Of a DNA stretch of 64,000 nt, positions 39,456 to 49,190 are shown in pieces. Location: contig FN543093.2 in assembly GCA_000027065.2 (NCBI GenBank), forward strand, positions 2,484,074-2,548,073. Direction: 5' to 3'. Below the pieces are notes generated by a model, which had not been told where the DNA came from, made no database searches, and saw only the letters and a program-made list of their open reading frames with translations. Position numbers and translations under genes: made by a program. This stretch comes from Cronobacter turicensis z3032 (GTDB lineage: Bacteria; Pseudomonadota; Gammaproteobacteria; Enterobacterales; Enterobacteriaceae). Each line of letters begins with the position of its first letter. Within the stretch, counting starts at the first letter, position 1.

Positions 39456-42053
39456 CGCCGTCTGCACCAGCAGCGCTTTGAGTTCCGGGATGCACGAGCC
39501 GCAGTTCGTGCCGCAGCGCAGGGTGTCGCCGAGCTTTCCGGGGCTGTCGCAGCCCGCGCTAATGGCGGTCCGGATAGCGTTTTCATCCACCCCAAAGCAG
39601 CTACAGATCGTGCGCCCCTTCGCGGGCGCATGGCGCGCGCCCTTTCCTGCCAGTAGCGCATGACGCGCGGCAGCGTTCGCAGGCGGAGCGGCGAATGCCG
39701 TCGCGATCGCCTCGGTCTCCACTGCCGGACGACGCGCCGCGCTGTAAAACGCCAGCATCAGCGCGCCGTCGCGCCACGCCAGCAGATGAAAAAACCCCTC
39801 GCCCTGCGCATACTGCATTTGCCAGCCTTCCCGCCCGGCCAGCTCGCGCAGCCAGCGCTGCGGCGACGCAACGCCCGCCAGCGTGAAGTGCAGACACCCG
39901 TCCAGCGCCCTGCGCCACCACAGCAGATCGGGCGCAAGCGGCGGCATCGTGCGGCAGAACAGCTCGCCCTGCCACCCGGTGCGGCGTTTATGCAGGCGCA
40001 CGGCGGTCTGTTTGCTTTCCGGCTGGCCGGAATGCGGGCAGCAGACCGGCGCCACCAGCGTATTGACGCGCCCGTGGCTCGCGAATTGCGCGTTCCAGTG
40101 CATCGGGGCGAACAGCGCGCCTGGCGCCTGGGCGTCATTTAACGTCGCCCAGCCGACCATAAAACCTTGCGTGGACGCCACCTCCACCAGATCGCCTTCA
40201 CGCACAGCGTGGCGCGCCGCATCGTCAGGATGCATGACCACCTGCGGCAGCGGCTGGTGCTGCATCAGCCGCGCCACGCGGCCGGTGCGGGTCATGGTGT
40301 GCCACTGATCGCGGATGCGCCCGGTATTGAGCCACAGCGGGTAGCGCGCGTCGGGCCGCGCCTGCGGCAGCGCCGGGGAGACCGCCACCATGTTGAGCCT
40401 CCCGCCGCGCCAGCCTGCGCCTGCTTCCAGCAGACGCGGCGTGCCCTGCGGCTGTTTGATTGTCACCGGCCACTGCACCGGCGCGAGCGCGTCATACGCC
40501 TCGCGGGTGAGAGAGGCCAGCGCGCTGATATCAAACGCCCGCGCGCCGTCGTTCTCAAAGCCCGACAGCGCCGCGTGCTCGCAGAAAATCTCGTGCGGGT
40601 GTTGCCAGCCAAACGCCTCGCCAAAGCCCAGGCGGCGCGCCATCTGCGCGACTATCCACCAGTCAGGACGCGCTTCGCCGGGCGCGGGCAGAAAGGCGCG
40701 CTGGCGCGAGATCCGCCGCTCTGAATTGGTGACCGTGCCGTTTTTCTCGCCCCAGCCCAGCGCCGGAAAACGAAAATGCGCAAAATTCGCCGTGTCGGTC
40801 TGCGCGGTAATGTCGGACACCATTACCAGTTCGCAGCGCGCCAGCGCCTGGCGCACCGCGTCGCTGTCCGGCAGCGACACCGCCGGGTTAGTGCCCATGA
40901 TCCAGACGGCTTTCACCTCGCCGCGCCCGATGGCGTCAAACAGCTCCACCGCCATCAGGCCGGGCGTCTGCGCGATGCGCTCGCTGCCCCAGAACCTCCC
41001 GAGACGGGCAATATCCGCCGGATCAAAACCCATATGACAGGCGAGCTGGTTGGCAAGCCCGCCCACCTCGCGACCGCCCATCGCGTTCGGCTGACCGGTC
41101 AGCGAAAACGGCCCGCAGCCGGGCCGCCCGATGTTCCCGCTCGCCAGATGCGCGTTAATTATCGCGTTGCACTTGTCGCTGCCGCTGGACGACTGGTTAA
41201 TGCCCATGGTGTAGAGCGTCATCGCTGTGGGCGCGCTCAAAAACCAGTCGTAAAAGCGCGCCACCTCGGTCTCCGTGAGCCCACAGAACTGCGCCACGCG
41301 CCCCACGCTCCACTCCCGCGCGGCCGCAAGCGCCTGCGCCTGGCCGTCGAAAGCCTCCGGCGCGAGCGAGTCCGAAAGCGCGTTCAGCAGCCCGACAAAC
41401 AGCCCGGCGTCGCTGCCGGGCGCCAGCGCCAGGTGGAGATCGGCAATATCGCAGGTCGCGGTACGCCGCGGATCGATGACGACGATTTTCATCGTCGGGC
41501 GCGCCTGCTTCGCGGCCGCGATGCGCTGATACAGGACCGGATGCGCCCAGGCGGCGTTGGAGCCGACGAAAACCAGCAGATCGGTCTGCTCCAGATCCGC
41601 ATAGCTGCACGGCACCGCGTCGGCGCCGAACGCCCGCTTGTAGCCCACCACGGCGGAAGACATGCAGAGCCGCGAGTTGGTATCGATATTCGCCGCGCCG
41701 ATAAATCCCTTCATCAGCTTATTGGCGGCGTAGTAATCCTCGGTAAGCAGCTGCCCGGAGGCGTAAAACGCCACCGCCTGCGGGCCATGTTTATCGATAA
41801 TCGCGCCAAGGCGCGAGGCCGCCGCGTCGAGCGCCGCCTCCCAGCTCGCCCGCTCGCCGTCGATTTCCGGGTACAGCAGCCGTCCGTCATGGCAGGTCGT
41901 CTCGCCCAGCGCCGCGCCTTTGACGCACAGCCGCCCAACATTCGCCGGATGATTTTCATCGCCGCGCACGCTCACCGCGCCGCTGTCGTCGCGCTGCGCC
42001 ACCACCCCGCAGCCCACCCCGCAATAGGGGCAAGTGGTCTTAACGCCGTTCAT
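39351..42053 (-). CDS. nasA: Assimilatory nitrate reductase catalytic subunit NasA
   Basis: Cytoplasmic molybdenum enzyme reducing nitrate to nitrite for nitrogen assimilation. The start at MNGVKTTCPYC (42053) overlaps the preceding gene by four bases and gives 900 residues. The N-terminal [4Fe-4S] ligands are Cys8, Cys11, Cys15 and Cys43, followed by the molybdopterin domains. A C-terminal BFD-like [2Fe-2S] domain (ICSCFGV...CGTNCGSC) would accept electrons. About 35 residues follow that domain, encoded antisense to the PEBP gene; they look like read-through beyond the usual end. Last gene of nasFED-CB-A. Confidence 0.95.
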   Translation of the reverse strand: MNGVKTTCPYCGVGCGVVAQRDDSGAVSVRGDENHPANVGRLCVKGAALGETTCHDGRLLYPEIDGERASWEAALDAAASRLGAIIDKHGPQAVAFYASGQLLTEDYYAANKLMKGFIGAANIDTNSRLCMSSAVVGYKRAFGADAVPCSYADLEQTDLLVFVGSNAAWAHPVLYQRIAAAKQARPTMKIVVIDPRRTATCDIADLHLALAPGSDAGLFVGLLNALSDSLAPEAFDGQAQALAAAREWSVGRVAQFCGLTETEVARFYDWFLSAPTAMTLYTMGINQSSSGSDKCNAIINAHLASGNIGRPGCGPFSLTGQPNAMGGREVGGLANQLACHMGFDPADIARLGRFWGSERIAQTPGLMAVELFDAIGRGEVKAVWIMGTNPAVSLPDSDAVRQALARCELVMVSDITAQTDTANFAHFRFPALGWGEKNGTVTNSERRISRQRAFLPAPGEARPDWWIVAQMARRLGFGEAFGWQHPHEIFCEHAALSGFENDGARAFDISALASLTREAYDALAPVQWPVTIKQPQGTPRLLEAGAGWRGGRLNMVAVSPALPQARPDARYPLWLNTGRIRDQWHTMTRTGRVARLMQHQPLPQVVMHPDDAARHAVREGDLVEVASTQGFMVGWATLNDAQAPGALFAPMHWNAQFASHGRVNTLVAPVCCPHSGQPESKQTAVRLHKRRTGWQGELFCRTMPPLAPDLLWWRRALDGCLHFTLAGVASPQRWLRELAGREGWQMQYAQGEGFFHLLAWRDGALMLAFYSAARRPAVETEAIATAFAAPPANAAARHALLAGKGARHAPAKGRTICSCFGVDENAIRTAISAGCDSPGKLGDTLRCGTNCGSCIPELKALLVQTASLPEAANQAGGGERMAFELREEFIARQAGREIGR

Positions 42054-45000
42054 GACGCCTGCGCCTGTAACAGCAGCGCCTGACCGGCCACCCACACCTT
42101 GCCGCCCTCCACTTTCACCGGCCAGGCGCGCACCGCCTCGGCGAGCCCCTCCGCGAGCCGTCCGTCGCGCAGCCGGATGCGCTGTTTGTAGAGCGGCGAA
42201 ATCACCACCGGTTCGCCGCCAACGTCCCCCACCAGCCCGCGCGACAGCACGTTGGCGTCGCTGCCCGGCTCCAGATTGTCGAGCGCGTAGATACGATCGC
42301 CGAAGCGGAACAGCGCAATCTGCATCTCGCCAAGCCGCGCGCCGATACCCGCCTGCGGCGGAATATCATTCACGTCGCACACCGCCTGCCACGGGCGCTC
42401 CGGCGCGCGCGGCGTCAACGGCTGCACCACGTCCACCGGCTGCGGCTGGCCTCTGAGCTCGCGGCGCTGCACGGCTTCATCCGGTTTATCGCTGTTCACA
42501 TACGAGCGGAACAGCGCCAGCCGGTCGGGGCTCGCCAGCGTGGTCTGCCATTCGCACTGGTAGCTTTCGACCACCTGCGCCATTTCGCGCTCCAGCTCCT
42601 CGCCAATCCCGAGCGAATCCTCAAGAATGACGTCGCGCAGATAATCAATGCCGCCTTCCAGGTTATCCATCCAGGTGCTGGTGCGTTGCAGGCGGTCGGC
42701 GGTGCGGATGTAAAACATCAGAAAGCGGTCGATGGTGCGCAGCAGCGTCTCCCGGTCGAGATCGCTTGCGAAGAGATCCGCGTGGCGCGGCTTCATGCCG
42801 CCGTTGCCGCAGACGTAGAGATTCCAGCCTTTGTCGGTGGCGATCACGCCCACATCCTTGCCCTGCGCCTCGGCGCATTCGCGGGTGCAGCCGGAGACCG
42901 CCATTTTAATTTTGTGCGGCGCGCGCAGCCCTTTGTAGCGGTTCTCAAGATCCACCGCGAGCCCGGTGGAGTCCTGCACGCCGTAGCGGCACCAGGTGGA
43001 GCCGACGCAGGATTTCACGGTACGCAGCGATTTCCCGTAGGCGTGGCCGGTTTCAAAGCCCGCCGCCACCAGCTCCGCCCAGATTGCCGGGAGCTGTTCA
43101 AGCCGCGCCCCGAAGAGATCGATGCGCTGGCCGCCGGTGATTTTGCTGTAGAGCTGATAGCGTTTGGCGATGTGCCCGATGGCGATAAGCCCATCCGGCG
43201 TCACCTCGCCCGCCGCCATCCGGGGTACTATCGAGTACGTGCCATCTTTCTGGATATTCGCGAAGTAACGATCGTTAGTGTCCTGGAGCGGCAGGTGCGC
43301 CGGTTTCAGCACATATTCGTTCCAGCACGACGCCAGCACCGAGCCCACCAGCGGTTTGCAGATTTCGCAGCCGTGGCCCTGGCCGTAGCGGCTGATAAGC
43401 TGGTCGAACGTGCGGATATGGTTGACGCGCACCAGGTGGTAGATCTCCTGGCGCGAATACGCAAAGTGCTCGCAGATATCTTTTTTGACCGTCACGCCCT
43501 GCTGTTCGAGCTGATACTCCATCACCTGTTTGACCAGCGCGCTACAGCCGCCGCAGCCGGTCGCCGCTTTGGTGCAGCGTTTCACCGCGCCCATATCGCC
43601 TGCGCCCCCCGACACCGCCGCGCAGATGTCCGCCTTGCTGACGTTATGACACGAACAGATCTGGGCGCTTTCCGGCAGCGCCGCCACGCCGAGCCCTTTC
43701 GCAGGCGTGCCGCTGCTGGCGGGCAGGATCAGCGTCTCCGGCTCGGCGGGGAGCGCCATGCCGTTGAGCATCATCTGTAGCAGCGTGGCGTATTCGCTAC
43801 TGTCGCCCACCAGCACGCCGCCGAGCAGCGTTTTGCCGTCCGCCGAGACGACGATTTTCTTGTAGATCCGCTTCGGCCCGTGGGTCCACTGATAGCTCTG
43901 GCTGCCGGGCGTGCGCCCGTGCGCGTCGCCAAACGACGCCACCTCAACGCCGAGCAGCTTCAGTTTGGTGCTCATGTCCGCGCCCCGGAATGCGGCCGCT
44001 TCGCCCGCAAGCGTCGCCGCAGCGACCCGCGCCATCTGATACCCCGGCGCCACCAGCCCGAAAATTTTGTTCTCCCACAGCGCGCATTCGCCGATGGCGA
44101 AAATATGCGCGTCGCTGGTGCGGCACTGGTCGTCAATCACGATGCCGCCGCGCTCGCCGGTAGCAAGCCCCGCCGATGTCGCCAGACTGTCCTGCGGGCG
44201 AATGCCCGCCGAAAAGACAATCAGATCGGTATGCAGGCTGTCGCCGTCGGCAAACTGCATGGTCAGGCCGCCATGCTCTTCCACAATCGCCGTGGTGGAT
44301 TTGCTGGTATGCACGCTGACGTCCAGCGCCTCGATTTTCTCGCGTAGCATCGCAGCGCCTGGCGCATCGAGCTGCACCGCCATCAGCCCCGGCGCAAACT
44401 CCACGACATGCGTTTTCAGCCCCAGTTGTTTAAGCGCGTTCGCCGCCTCAAGCCCCAGCAGACCGCCGCCCACCACCACGCCGCGCGTGGCGTGCTGCGC
44501 GCGTTCGCGGATGGCGTCGAGATCGTCAAGCGTGCGGTAGACGAAACAGCCCGGCAGGTCACGCCCCGGCACCGGCGGCACGAACGGCCAGGACCCGGTG
44601 GCGAGCACCAGCTGGTCGAAATGCGTTTCATGGCCCTGCGCGTCGCGCACGATCTGCCGCGCGCGCTCCACCGCCACAATCTGACAGCCGGTGCGCAGCT
44701 CAATGCCCGTCTGCGCAAAGAAATCGCCTTCCACCATGGAGAGCGACTGCGCGCTGCGTCCGGCGAAATACTCCGAGAGATGCACGCGATCGTAGGCCGC
44801 GTGGCGCTCTTCGCCAAAGACGATGATATGAAAGCGCTCATGCAGCCCGGCGCTGACGCACTGCTCCAGAAAATGATGCCCAACCATGCCGTGGCCCACG
44901 ACCACCAGAGTTTGTTTTGTCATCGTGTCATATCCTGCAGCCGCGGGCTGCGTTTCATCGGTTTCATCAAACAGCAGCCCGGCGCTGGCGCGCAGCGGCT

Positions 45001-46117
45001 GCCCGAAGTGATTCATCAGCGCGCTGGCGCGGTCGGTATCGCCATACAGCAGCACGCTGGTGAGCCTGCCGTGCTCCATGATCAGACGGCGATAGTGGCG
45101 GGCTATTGGGTCAAGGCTTATCAGCGTCTGCGCCTGCGGGCCGGGCGTCACCACGCCCGCGCTGAAGACCGCGATACCGGCGACCTTGAGGCGCGTCCCT
45201 TTTTCTTCATAACCAAAGCGCGCCGTCTCGCCGCACAGCCTCGCCGCCAGCACGTCCGCCTGTTGCAGACAGGGCGCCACCAGCCCCCAGGTTTGCGCGT
45301 TGATTTCGCAGCACTCGCCGATGGCGCTCACCGCCGGGTACGAGGCGCAAAGCGCGTCATCAACGACAATGCCGCGCTGGCAAGCAAGCCCGGCGGCCTG
45401 CGCCAGCGCTATCGTCGGACGCACGCCGGTTGCGATCACCACCCGCTGCGCCGCAACGGTTTCGCCGTCGGCGAGCGTCACGTCATCTGAGGTAATGCGC
45501 GTAATGCCGCTGTCGGTCACCACGCGAATGCGGCGCGCGCGCAGGCTTTCGGCAAGCCACTCGCCCGCCTGCGCATCCAGCTGCTGTTCCATCAGCCACG
45601 GGTGACGATGCACCAGCGTCACCGCCGCGCCCTGCCGGGCGAGCGCTGCGGCGGCCTCCACGCCGAGCAGCCCGCCGCCCAGCACCACGGCCGGGCCAGG
45701 CGTGGCGAGAAGCGCCCCGACATCCGCCAGCGTGCGAAAGGCGCGCACGTGCGGCAGCTCGCTGCCTTCAATCGGCGGAATAAACGGCGTCGAGCCGGTG
45801 GCGAATACCAGTTCATCCCAGGGCAGCGTGCGCGCGGCAGTGGTCACAGTACGCGCGGTCAGATCCACCGCCAGCGCCCGCTCGCCGGTTAGCACTGTGA
45901 CACCGTAACGCGTGTACCATGACGCGTCGTGAAGCTGCGTCTGCGCGGCGGTTTTTTCGCCTCCCAGCACCGGCGAGAGCAGGATGCGGTTATAGGCGGG
46001 CACCGGCTCGTCGCCGATAAGCGTGATGGCGAAGCGCTCCGGCGCGCGCGCCAGCAGTTGCTCCACCAGACGCACCGCCGCCATGCCGTTGCCGATAATC
46101 ACCAGTCGTTGCGCCAT
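42050..46117 (-). CDS. Fused NasC electron-transfer and NasB nitrite reductase
   Basis: One unbroken 1355-residue frame. Residues 1 to about 395 form an FAD/NADH reductase like Klebsiella NasC (IIGNGMAAVRLVEQLL, VVLGGGLLGVEAA). From Met399 (44923) the next 957 residues are a complete NirB/NasB: a second FAD/NADH module (VVVGHGMVGHHFLEQC), BFD-type [2Fe-2S] cysteines near 820-865 and the siroheme-[4Fe-4S] ligands Cys1037, Cys1043, Cys1077 and Cys1081. A NirD-like C-terminal domain follows. It should reduce nitrite to ammonium and perhaps also pass electrons to NasA. No stop or frameshift separates the halves, and Met399 could serve as an internal start. Confidence 0.93.
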   Translation of the reverse strand: MAQRLVIIGNGMAAVRLVEQLLARAPERFAITLIGDEPVPAYNRILLSPVLGGEKTAAQTQLHDASWYTRYGVTVLTGERALAVDLTARTVTTAARTLPWDELVFATGSTPFIPPIEGSELPHVRAFRTLADVGALLATPGPAVVLGGGLLGVEAAAALARQGAAVTLVHRHPWLMEQQLDAQAGEWLAESLRARRIRVVTDSGITRITSDDVTLADGETVAAQRVVIATGVRPTIALAQAAGLACQRGIVVDDALCASYPAVSAIGECCEINAQTWGLVAPCLQQADVLAARLCGETARFGYEEKGTRLKVAGIAVFSAGVVTPGPQAQTLISLDPIARHYRRLIMEHGRLTSVLLYGDTDRASALMNHFGQPLRASAGLLFDETDETQPAAAGYDTMTKQTLVVVGHGMVGHHFLEQCVSAGLHERFHIIVFGEERHAAYDRVHLSEYFAGRSAQSLSMVEGDFFAQTGIELRTGCQIVAVERARQIVRDAQGHETHFDQLVLATGSWPFVPPVPGRDLPGCFVYRTLDDLDAIRERAQHATRGVVVGGGLLGLEAANALKQLGLKTHVVEFAPGLMAVQLDAPGAAMLREKIEALDVSVHTSKSTTAIVEEHGGLTMQFADGDSLHTDLIVFSAGIRPQDSLATSAGLATGERGGIVIDDQCRTSDAHIFAIGECALWENKIFGLVAPGYQMARVAAATLAGEAAAFRGADMSTKLKLLGVEVASFGDAHGRTPGSQSYQWTHGPKRIYKKIVVSADGKTLLGGVLVGDSSEYATLLQMMLNGMALPAEPETLILPASSGTPAKGLGVAALPESAQICSCHNVSKADICAAVSGGAGDMGAVKRCTKAATGCGGCSALVKQVMEYQLEQQGVTVKKDICEHFAYSRQEIYHLVRVNHIRTFDQLISRYGQGHGCEICKPLVGSVLASCWNEYVLKPAHLPLQDTNDRYFANIQKDGTYSIVPRMAAGEVTPDGLIAIGHIAKRYQLYSKITGGQRIDLFGARLEQLPAIWAELVAAGFETGHAYGKSLRTVKSCVGSTWCRYGVQDSTGLAVDLENRYKGLRAPHKIKMAVSGCTRECAEAQGKDVGVIATDKGWNLYVCGNGGMKPRHADLFASDLDRETLLRTIDRFLMFYIRTADRLQRTSTWMDNLEGGIDYLRDVILEDSLGIGEELEREMAQVVESYQCEWQTTLASPDRLALFRSYVNSDKPDEAVQRRELRGQPQPVDVVQPLTPRAPERPWQAVCDVNDIPPQAGIGARLGEMQIALFRFGDRIYALDNLEPGSDANVLSRGLVGDVGGEPVVISPLYKQRIRLRDGRLAEGLAEAVRAWPVKVEGGKVWVAGQALLLQAQAS

Positions 46118-46126
46118 CGCCGCTCC

Positions 46127-46915
46127 TTACGCCGCTTTCGGCTGCTTTTCGTAGAGGAAATGCAGGATCTGCTGGCGCAGCTGGTGATAGCGGCTGTCGT
46201 CGGCGAGCTGCACCCGGTTGCGCGGACGCGGCAGATCCACCTCCAGCGCCTCGCCCACCGTCGCCGCCGGGCCGTTGGTCATCATCAGCACGCGGTCGGA
46301 GAGCAGCACCGCCTCGTCCACGTCATGCGTAATCAGCACGATGGTGGTGTTGAGCTCCTGCTGGATATGCATCACCGCATCCTGCAGATGGGCGCGGGTG
46401 AGCGCGTCCAGCGCGCCGAACGGTTCATCCATCAGCAACACTTTGGGCTTCATCGCCAGCGCGCGGGCAATGCCGACGCGCTGCTTCATGCCGCCGGAGA
46501 TCTCACCGGGGCGCTTGTTGAGCGCGTGCCCCATCTGCACCCGCTCCAGGTTGTGAATAATCCACTCCCGGCGCTGCGCCTTATCCATGGTTTTGCGAAA
46601 TACCTGATCCACCGCCAGCGCCACGTTCTCAAAGCAGGTGAGCCAGGGCAGTAGCGAGTGGTTCTGAAACACCACGGCGCGCTCCGGACCCGGCCCCGCG
46701 ATTTCGCGGTTATCGCACAGCAAGCCGCCCTCGCTCGGCAGCGTGATGCCCGCGATAAGATTGAGCAGCGTCGATTTGCCGCAGCCGGAGTGGCCGATAA
46801 GGCTCACGGTTTCGCCCGCGTTGATGTCGAAACTGACGTTCTGCAACGCCAGGAATTCGCCGCTGGCGGTGTTGAAGCGCTGGCTGACGTTCTGTACCTG
46901 AATGACGGGTTTCAT
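46127..46915 (-). CDS. nasD: Nitrate ABC transporter ATP-binding protein
   Basis: The ATPase of the nitrate importer, 262 residues. It has Walker A GHSGCGKST, signature ISGGMKQRVGIARAL and Walker B VLLMDEPFGALD, and is closest to the NrtD/TauB-SsuB group. It lies nine bases from both neighbouring nas genes. The substrate is assigned from the operon. Confidence 0.95.
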   Translation of the reverse strand: MKPVIQVQNVSQRFNTASGEFLALQNVSFDINAGETVSLIGHSGCGKSTLLNLIAGITLPSEGGLLCDNREIAGPGPERAVVFQNHSLLPWLTCFENVALAVDQVFRKTMDKAQRREWIIHNLERVQMGHALNKRPGEISGGMKQRVGIARALAMKPKVLLMDEPFGALDALTRAHLQDAVMHIQQELNTTIVLITHDVDEAVLLSDRVLMMTNGPAATVGEALEVDLPRPRNRVQLADDSRYHQLRQQILHFLYEKQPKAA

Positions 46916-46924
46916 GGTCGCTCC

Positions 46925-47806
46925 TTATTTGTCCTGCCAGCTGAAGCGGCGGGCGATAAGCATCAGCCCCTGCTCCAGCAGCAACCCCACCACGCCGATA
47001 ATGACGATGGCGATGAGAATGTTTTCCACGTTGAGGTTGTTCCACTCGTTCCAGATCCAGAAGCCGATGCCGAGGCCGCCGGTGAGCATTTCGGCGGCGA
47101 CAATCACCAGCCAGGCGATGCCGATCGAGAGCCTTACGCCGGTGAGCACCGCAGGCAGCACCGCCGGAAAGAGAATGCGGCGCATCACCGTCCATTCGGA
47201 GAGCTGTAATACCCGCGCCACGTTGAGGTAGTCGTCCGGAATGCGCTTCACCCCTTCGGCGGTATTAATGACCATCGGCCAGATTGAGCAGATAAAAATG
47301 GTCCAGCTGGAGGCGGGCTCGGCCTTCTGAAACAACAGCAGGCCGATGGGCAGCCAGGCGAGCGGGCTGACCGGACGCAGGAGCGCGATAAGCGGGTTGA
47401 ACATCCGCCCGAGAAAGGTAAAGCGGCCAATCAGAAAGCCGAGCGGAATGCCCACCAGCGCTGCCAGCCCGAAGCCCACCGCCACGCGGCTGAGCGAGGC
47501 CAGCACATTCCAGCCGATGCCCTGATCGTTCGGCCCTTCGTTGTAGAACGGGTCGGCGAAAAGCGTCAGCGCCGAGTCGAGCGTGCTGAGCGGCGTCGGA
47601 AAGCCTTTGCTGCTGACGGCCGCGATTTGCCAGGCGATAACCAGCAGCGCCAGGCCCAGAATGGCTGGTACCACACGGGCCAGCAGCGCGTTCACCGTAG
47701 CCGCGAGAGGCGTGCGGCGTTTACGCACCGCCACGCGGGGCATCACTATCACTTCACCGGCGGGCTGTTCGGGCGCCGCGCTCACGGTCTGTTTAAGCTC
47801 TTTCAT
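46925..47806 (-). CDS. nasE: Nitrate ABC transporter permease
   Basis: A 293-residue inner-membrane permease of the NrtB/TauC type. After a basic N-terminal stretch it has six hydrophobic helices and the coupling loop (YLNVARVLQLSEW) that contacts the ATPase. It is spaced nine bases from nasF and nasD, so the three are one transcript. Confidence 0.95.
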   Translation of the reverse strand: MKELKQTVSAAPEQPAGEVIVMPRVAVRKRRTPLAATVNALLARVVPAILGLALLVIAWQIAAVSSKGFPTPLSTLDSALTLFADPFYNEGPNDQGIGWNVLASLSRVAVGFGLAALVGIPLGFLIGRFTFLGRMFNPLIALLRPVSPLAWLPIGLLLFQKAEPASSWTIFICSIWPMVINTAEGVKRIPDDYLNVARVLQLSEWTVMRRILFPAVLPAVLTGVRLSIGIAWLVIVAAEMLTGGLGIGFWIWNEWNNLNVENILIAIVIIGVVGLLLEQGLMLIARRFSWQDK

Positions 47807-47815
47807 GGTTTCCCC

Positions 47816-49066
47816 TTAACGTTTCATGGCAAAACGGGCCGCATACGCGGCAGGATCGCGCCCGTCCCAGACGATGCCGTCCATCAGACGACTGGCGCGA
47901 CGCGTTGACGCAGGCAGCGCGATGCCGCCCACCGCCTCTGCGGCCTGCTGGTAAATGTCGGTACGGTTGATGCGTGCGGCGATGGCCGCGTAGTCTGGGT
48001 CGGTTTTCAGCAGGCCCCAGCGGCGGAACTGCGTTAAGAACCACATGCCGTCGGAGTGCCAGGGGTAGCTCACTTCGCCGTCGCGGAAGAAGCGCATACC
48101 GTGCGGGTCCTGCCAGCGCTTTCCGGCGCCGTCGTCATACTCGCCGAGCATGCGCGGCGTGACGTATTGCGCTTTGGTGTTGAGGTATGCGCGTTTCGCC
48201 AGCACCAGGGCGGTTTCGCGGCGGTTATCGTCCGAGACGTCTATCCAGCGGGCGGCCTCCAGCACGGCGGCGGTGAGCGCGCGGGCGGTATTCGGGTTCT
48301 GCTCCACCCACAGGCGGCGTGTGCCGAGCACTTTTTCCGGATGATCCGGGAAGATGGACTGCGAGGTGGCGGCGGTAAACCCGATGCGGTCGTTGATGGC
48401 GCGGGCGTTCCACGGCTCGCCAACACAGAAGCCGACCATATTGCCGATGCGCATGTTCATCACCATTTGCGGCGGCGGCACCACCACGGTGCGCACATCG
48501 TTAAAGGGATGGATGCCCGCCGCCGCCAGCCAGTAGTACAGCCACATGGCGTGGGTGCCGGTCGGAAAGGTATGGGCGAAGGTGTAAGCGCCAGGCTCGC
48601 TTGCGGCGATCCGTTTTTTCAGCGCGTCGGGCGTGGTGATGCCTTTCTCCAGGAGATCGGCGCTGAGCGAAATCGCCTGGCCGTTCTGGTTGAGCGTCAT
48701 CAGGTTCGCCATCGGCTGCGCCTTACCGGCGATGCCGAGCTCCAGCCCGTAGATCAGACCGTAGAGCGCATGGGCGGCGTCGAGCTCGCCGGAGACCAGT
48801 TTGTCGCGCACCGCCGCCCAGCTCGCCTCTTTGCTGGGCAGGATGCGAATGCCATATTTTTTATCGAAGCCTTTGAGGGCGGCCATAACCACCGGCGCGC
48901 AGTCGGTAAGCGGAATGAAACCGACGCGCACGGTCTCAAGCTCGGGTTTGTCCGAGCCCGCGGCCCACACGCTGCCCATCAGCCCCGGTAACAGCATTGC
49001 CCCGCCCAACGCGGCCCCGGCCTGCAACAGGCGGCGGCGGGAAAGAGAAAAGGATGAATCGCTCAT
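47816..49066 (-). CDS. nasF: Nitrate-binding protein of the ABC importer, Tat-type signal
   Basis: Substrate-binding protein (NrtA/NasF family, 416 residues). The N-terminus has a twin-arginine signal (LSRRRLLQAG) and a hydrophobic stretch ending near residue 35, so it is probably exported folded. The mature part has the family's conserved VRVGFIPLTDCAPVVMA near its start. It is the first gene of the nas operon, behind the sigma-54 promoter and ANTAR leader at 49083-49206. Confidence 0.95.
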   Translation of the reverse strand: MSDSSFSLSRRRLLQAGAALGGAMLLPGLMGSVWAAGSDKPELETVRVGFIPLTDCAPVVMAALKGFDKKYGIRILPSKEASWAAVRDKLVSGELDAAHALYGLIYGLELGIAGKAQPMANLMTLNQNGQAISLSADLLEKGITTPDALKKRIAASEPGAYTFAHTFPTGTHAMWLYYWLAAAGIHPFNDVRTVVVPPPQMVMNMRIGNMVGFCVGEPWNARAINDRIGFTAATSQSIFPDHPEKVLGTRRLWVEQNPNTARALTAAVLEAARWIDVSDDNRRETALVLAKRAYLNTKAQYVTPRMLGEYDDGAGKRWQDPHGMRFFRDGEVSYPWHSDGMWFLTQFRRWGLLKTDPDYAAIAARINRTDIYQQAAEAVGGIALPASTRRASRLMDGIVWDGRDPAAYAARFAMKR

Positions 49067-49082
49067 GGCTGCTCCTGAAAAT

Positions 49083-49127
49083 AAAAAAGGCGTCCGCCAA
49101 TGTCCGAAGACATTGCAGGACGCCTTT
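49083..49127 (-). terminator. Leader terminator of nasF
   Basis: On the minus strand AAAGGCGTCC (49127-49118) pairs with GGACGCCTTT (49095-49086), enclosing a nested hairpin AATGTC-TTCG-GACATT, and runs into TTTTTT. It lies between the promoter and nasF, so transcription stops unless the leader is refolded. Confidence 0.92.
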
Positions 49128-49132
49128 ATCCT
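49117..49132 (-). promoter_or_regulatory. ANTAR hexaloop hairpin P2, competing with the terminator
   Basis: AGGAT and GTCCT pair around the six-base loop AAAGGC, which has A at position 1 and G at position 4, as the known ANTAR RNA motif requires. It uses the same bases as the 5' arm of the terminator, so the two structures exclude each other. Confidence 0.8.
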
Positions 49133-49141
49133 TTCCGGTCT

Positions 49142-49161
49142 GCCCGCCGCCGTTGGCGAGC
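49142..49161 (-). promoter_or_regulatory. ANTAR hexaloop hairpin P1
   Basis: GCTCGCC and GGCGGGC pair around AACGGC, again a hexaloop with A1 and G4. It stands nine bases upstream of hairpin P2. The pair forms the two-hairpin target expected for an ANTAR protein such as NasR. Confidence 0.82.
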
Positions 49162-49190
49162 CGCCGGGAAATGTTTGTCAGGGTTTATTA

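Noticed and set aside
40776..42083. A 435-codon plus-strand frame over nasA
   Set aside because: It is antisense to a clear molybdoenzyme with conserved cysteines. High GC content keeps such shadow frames open.
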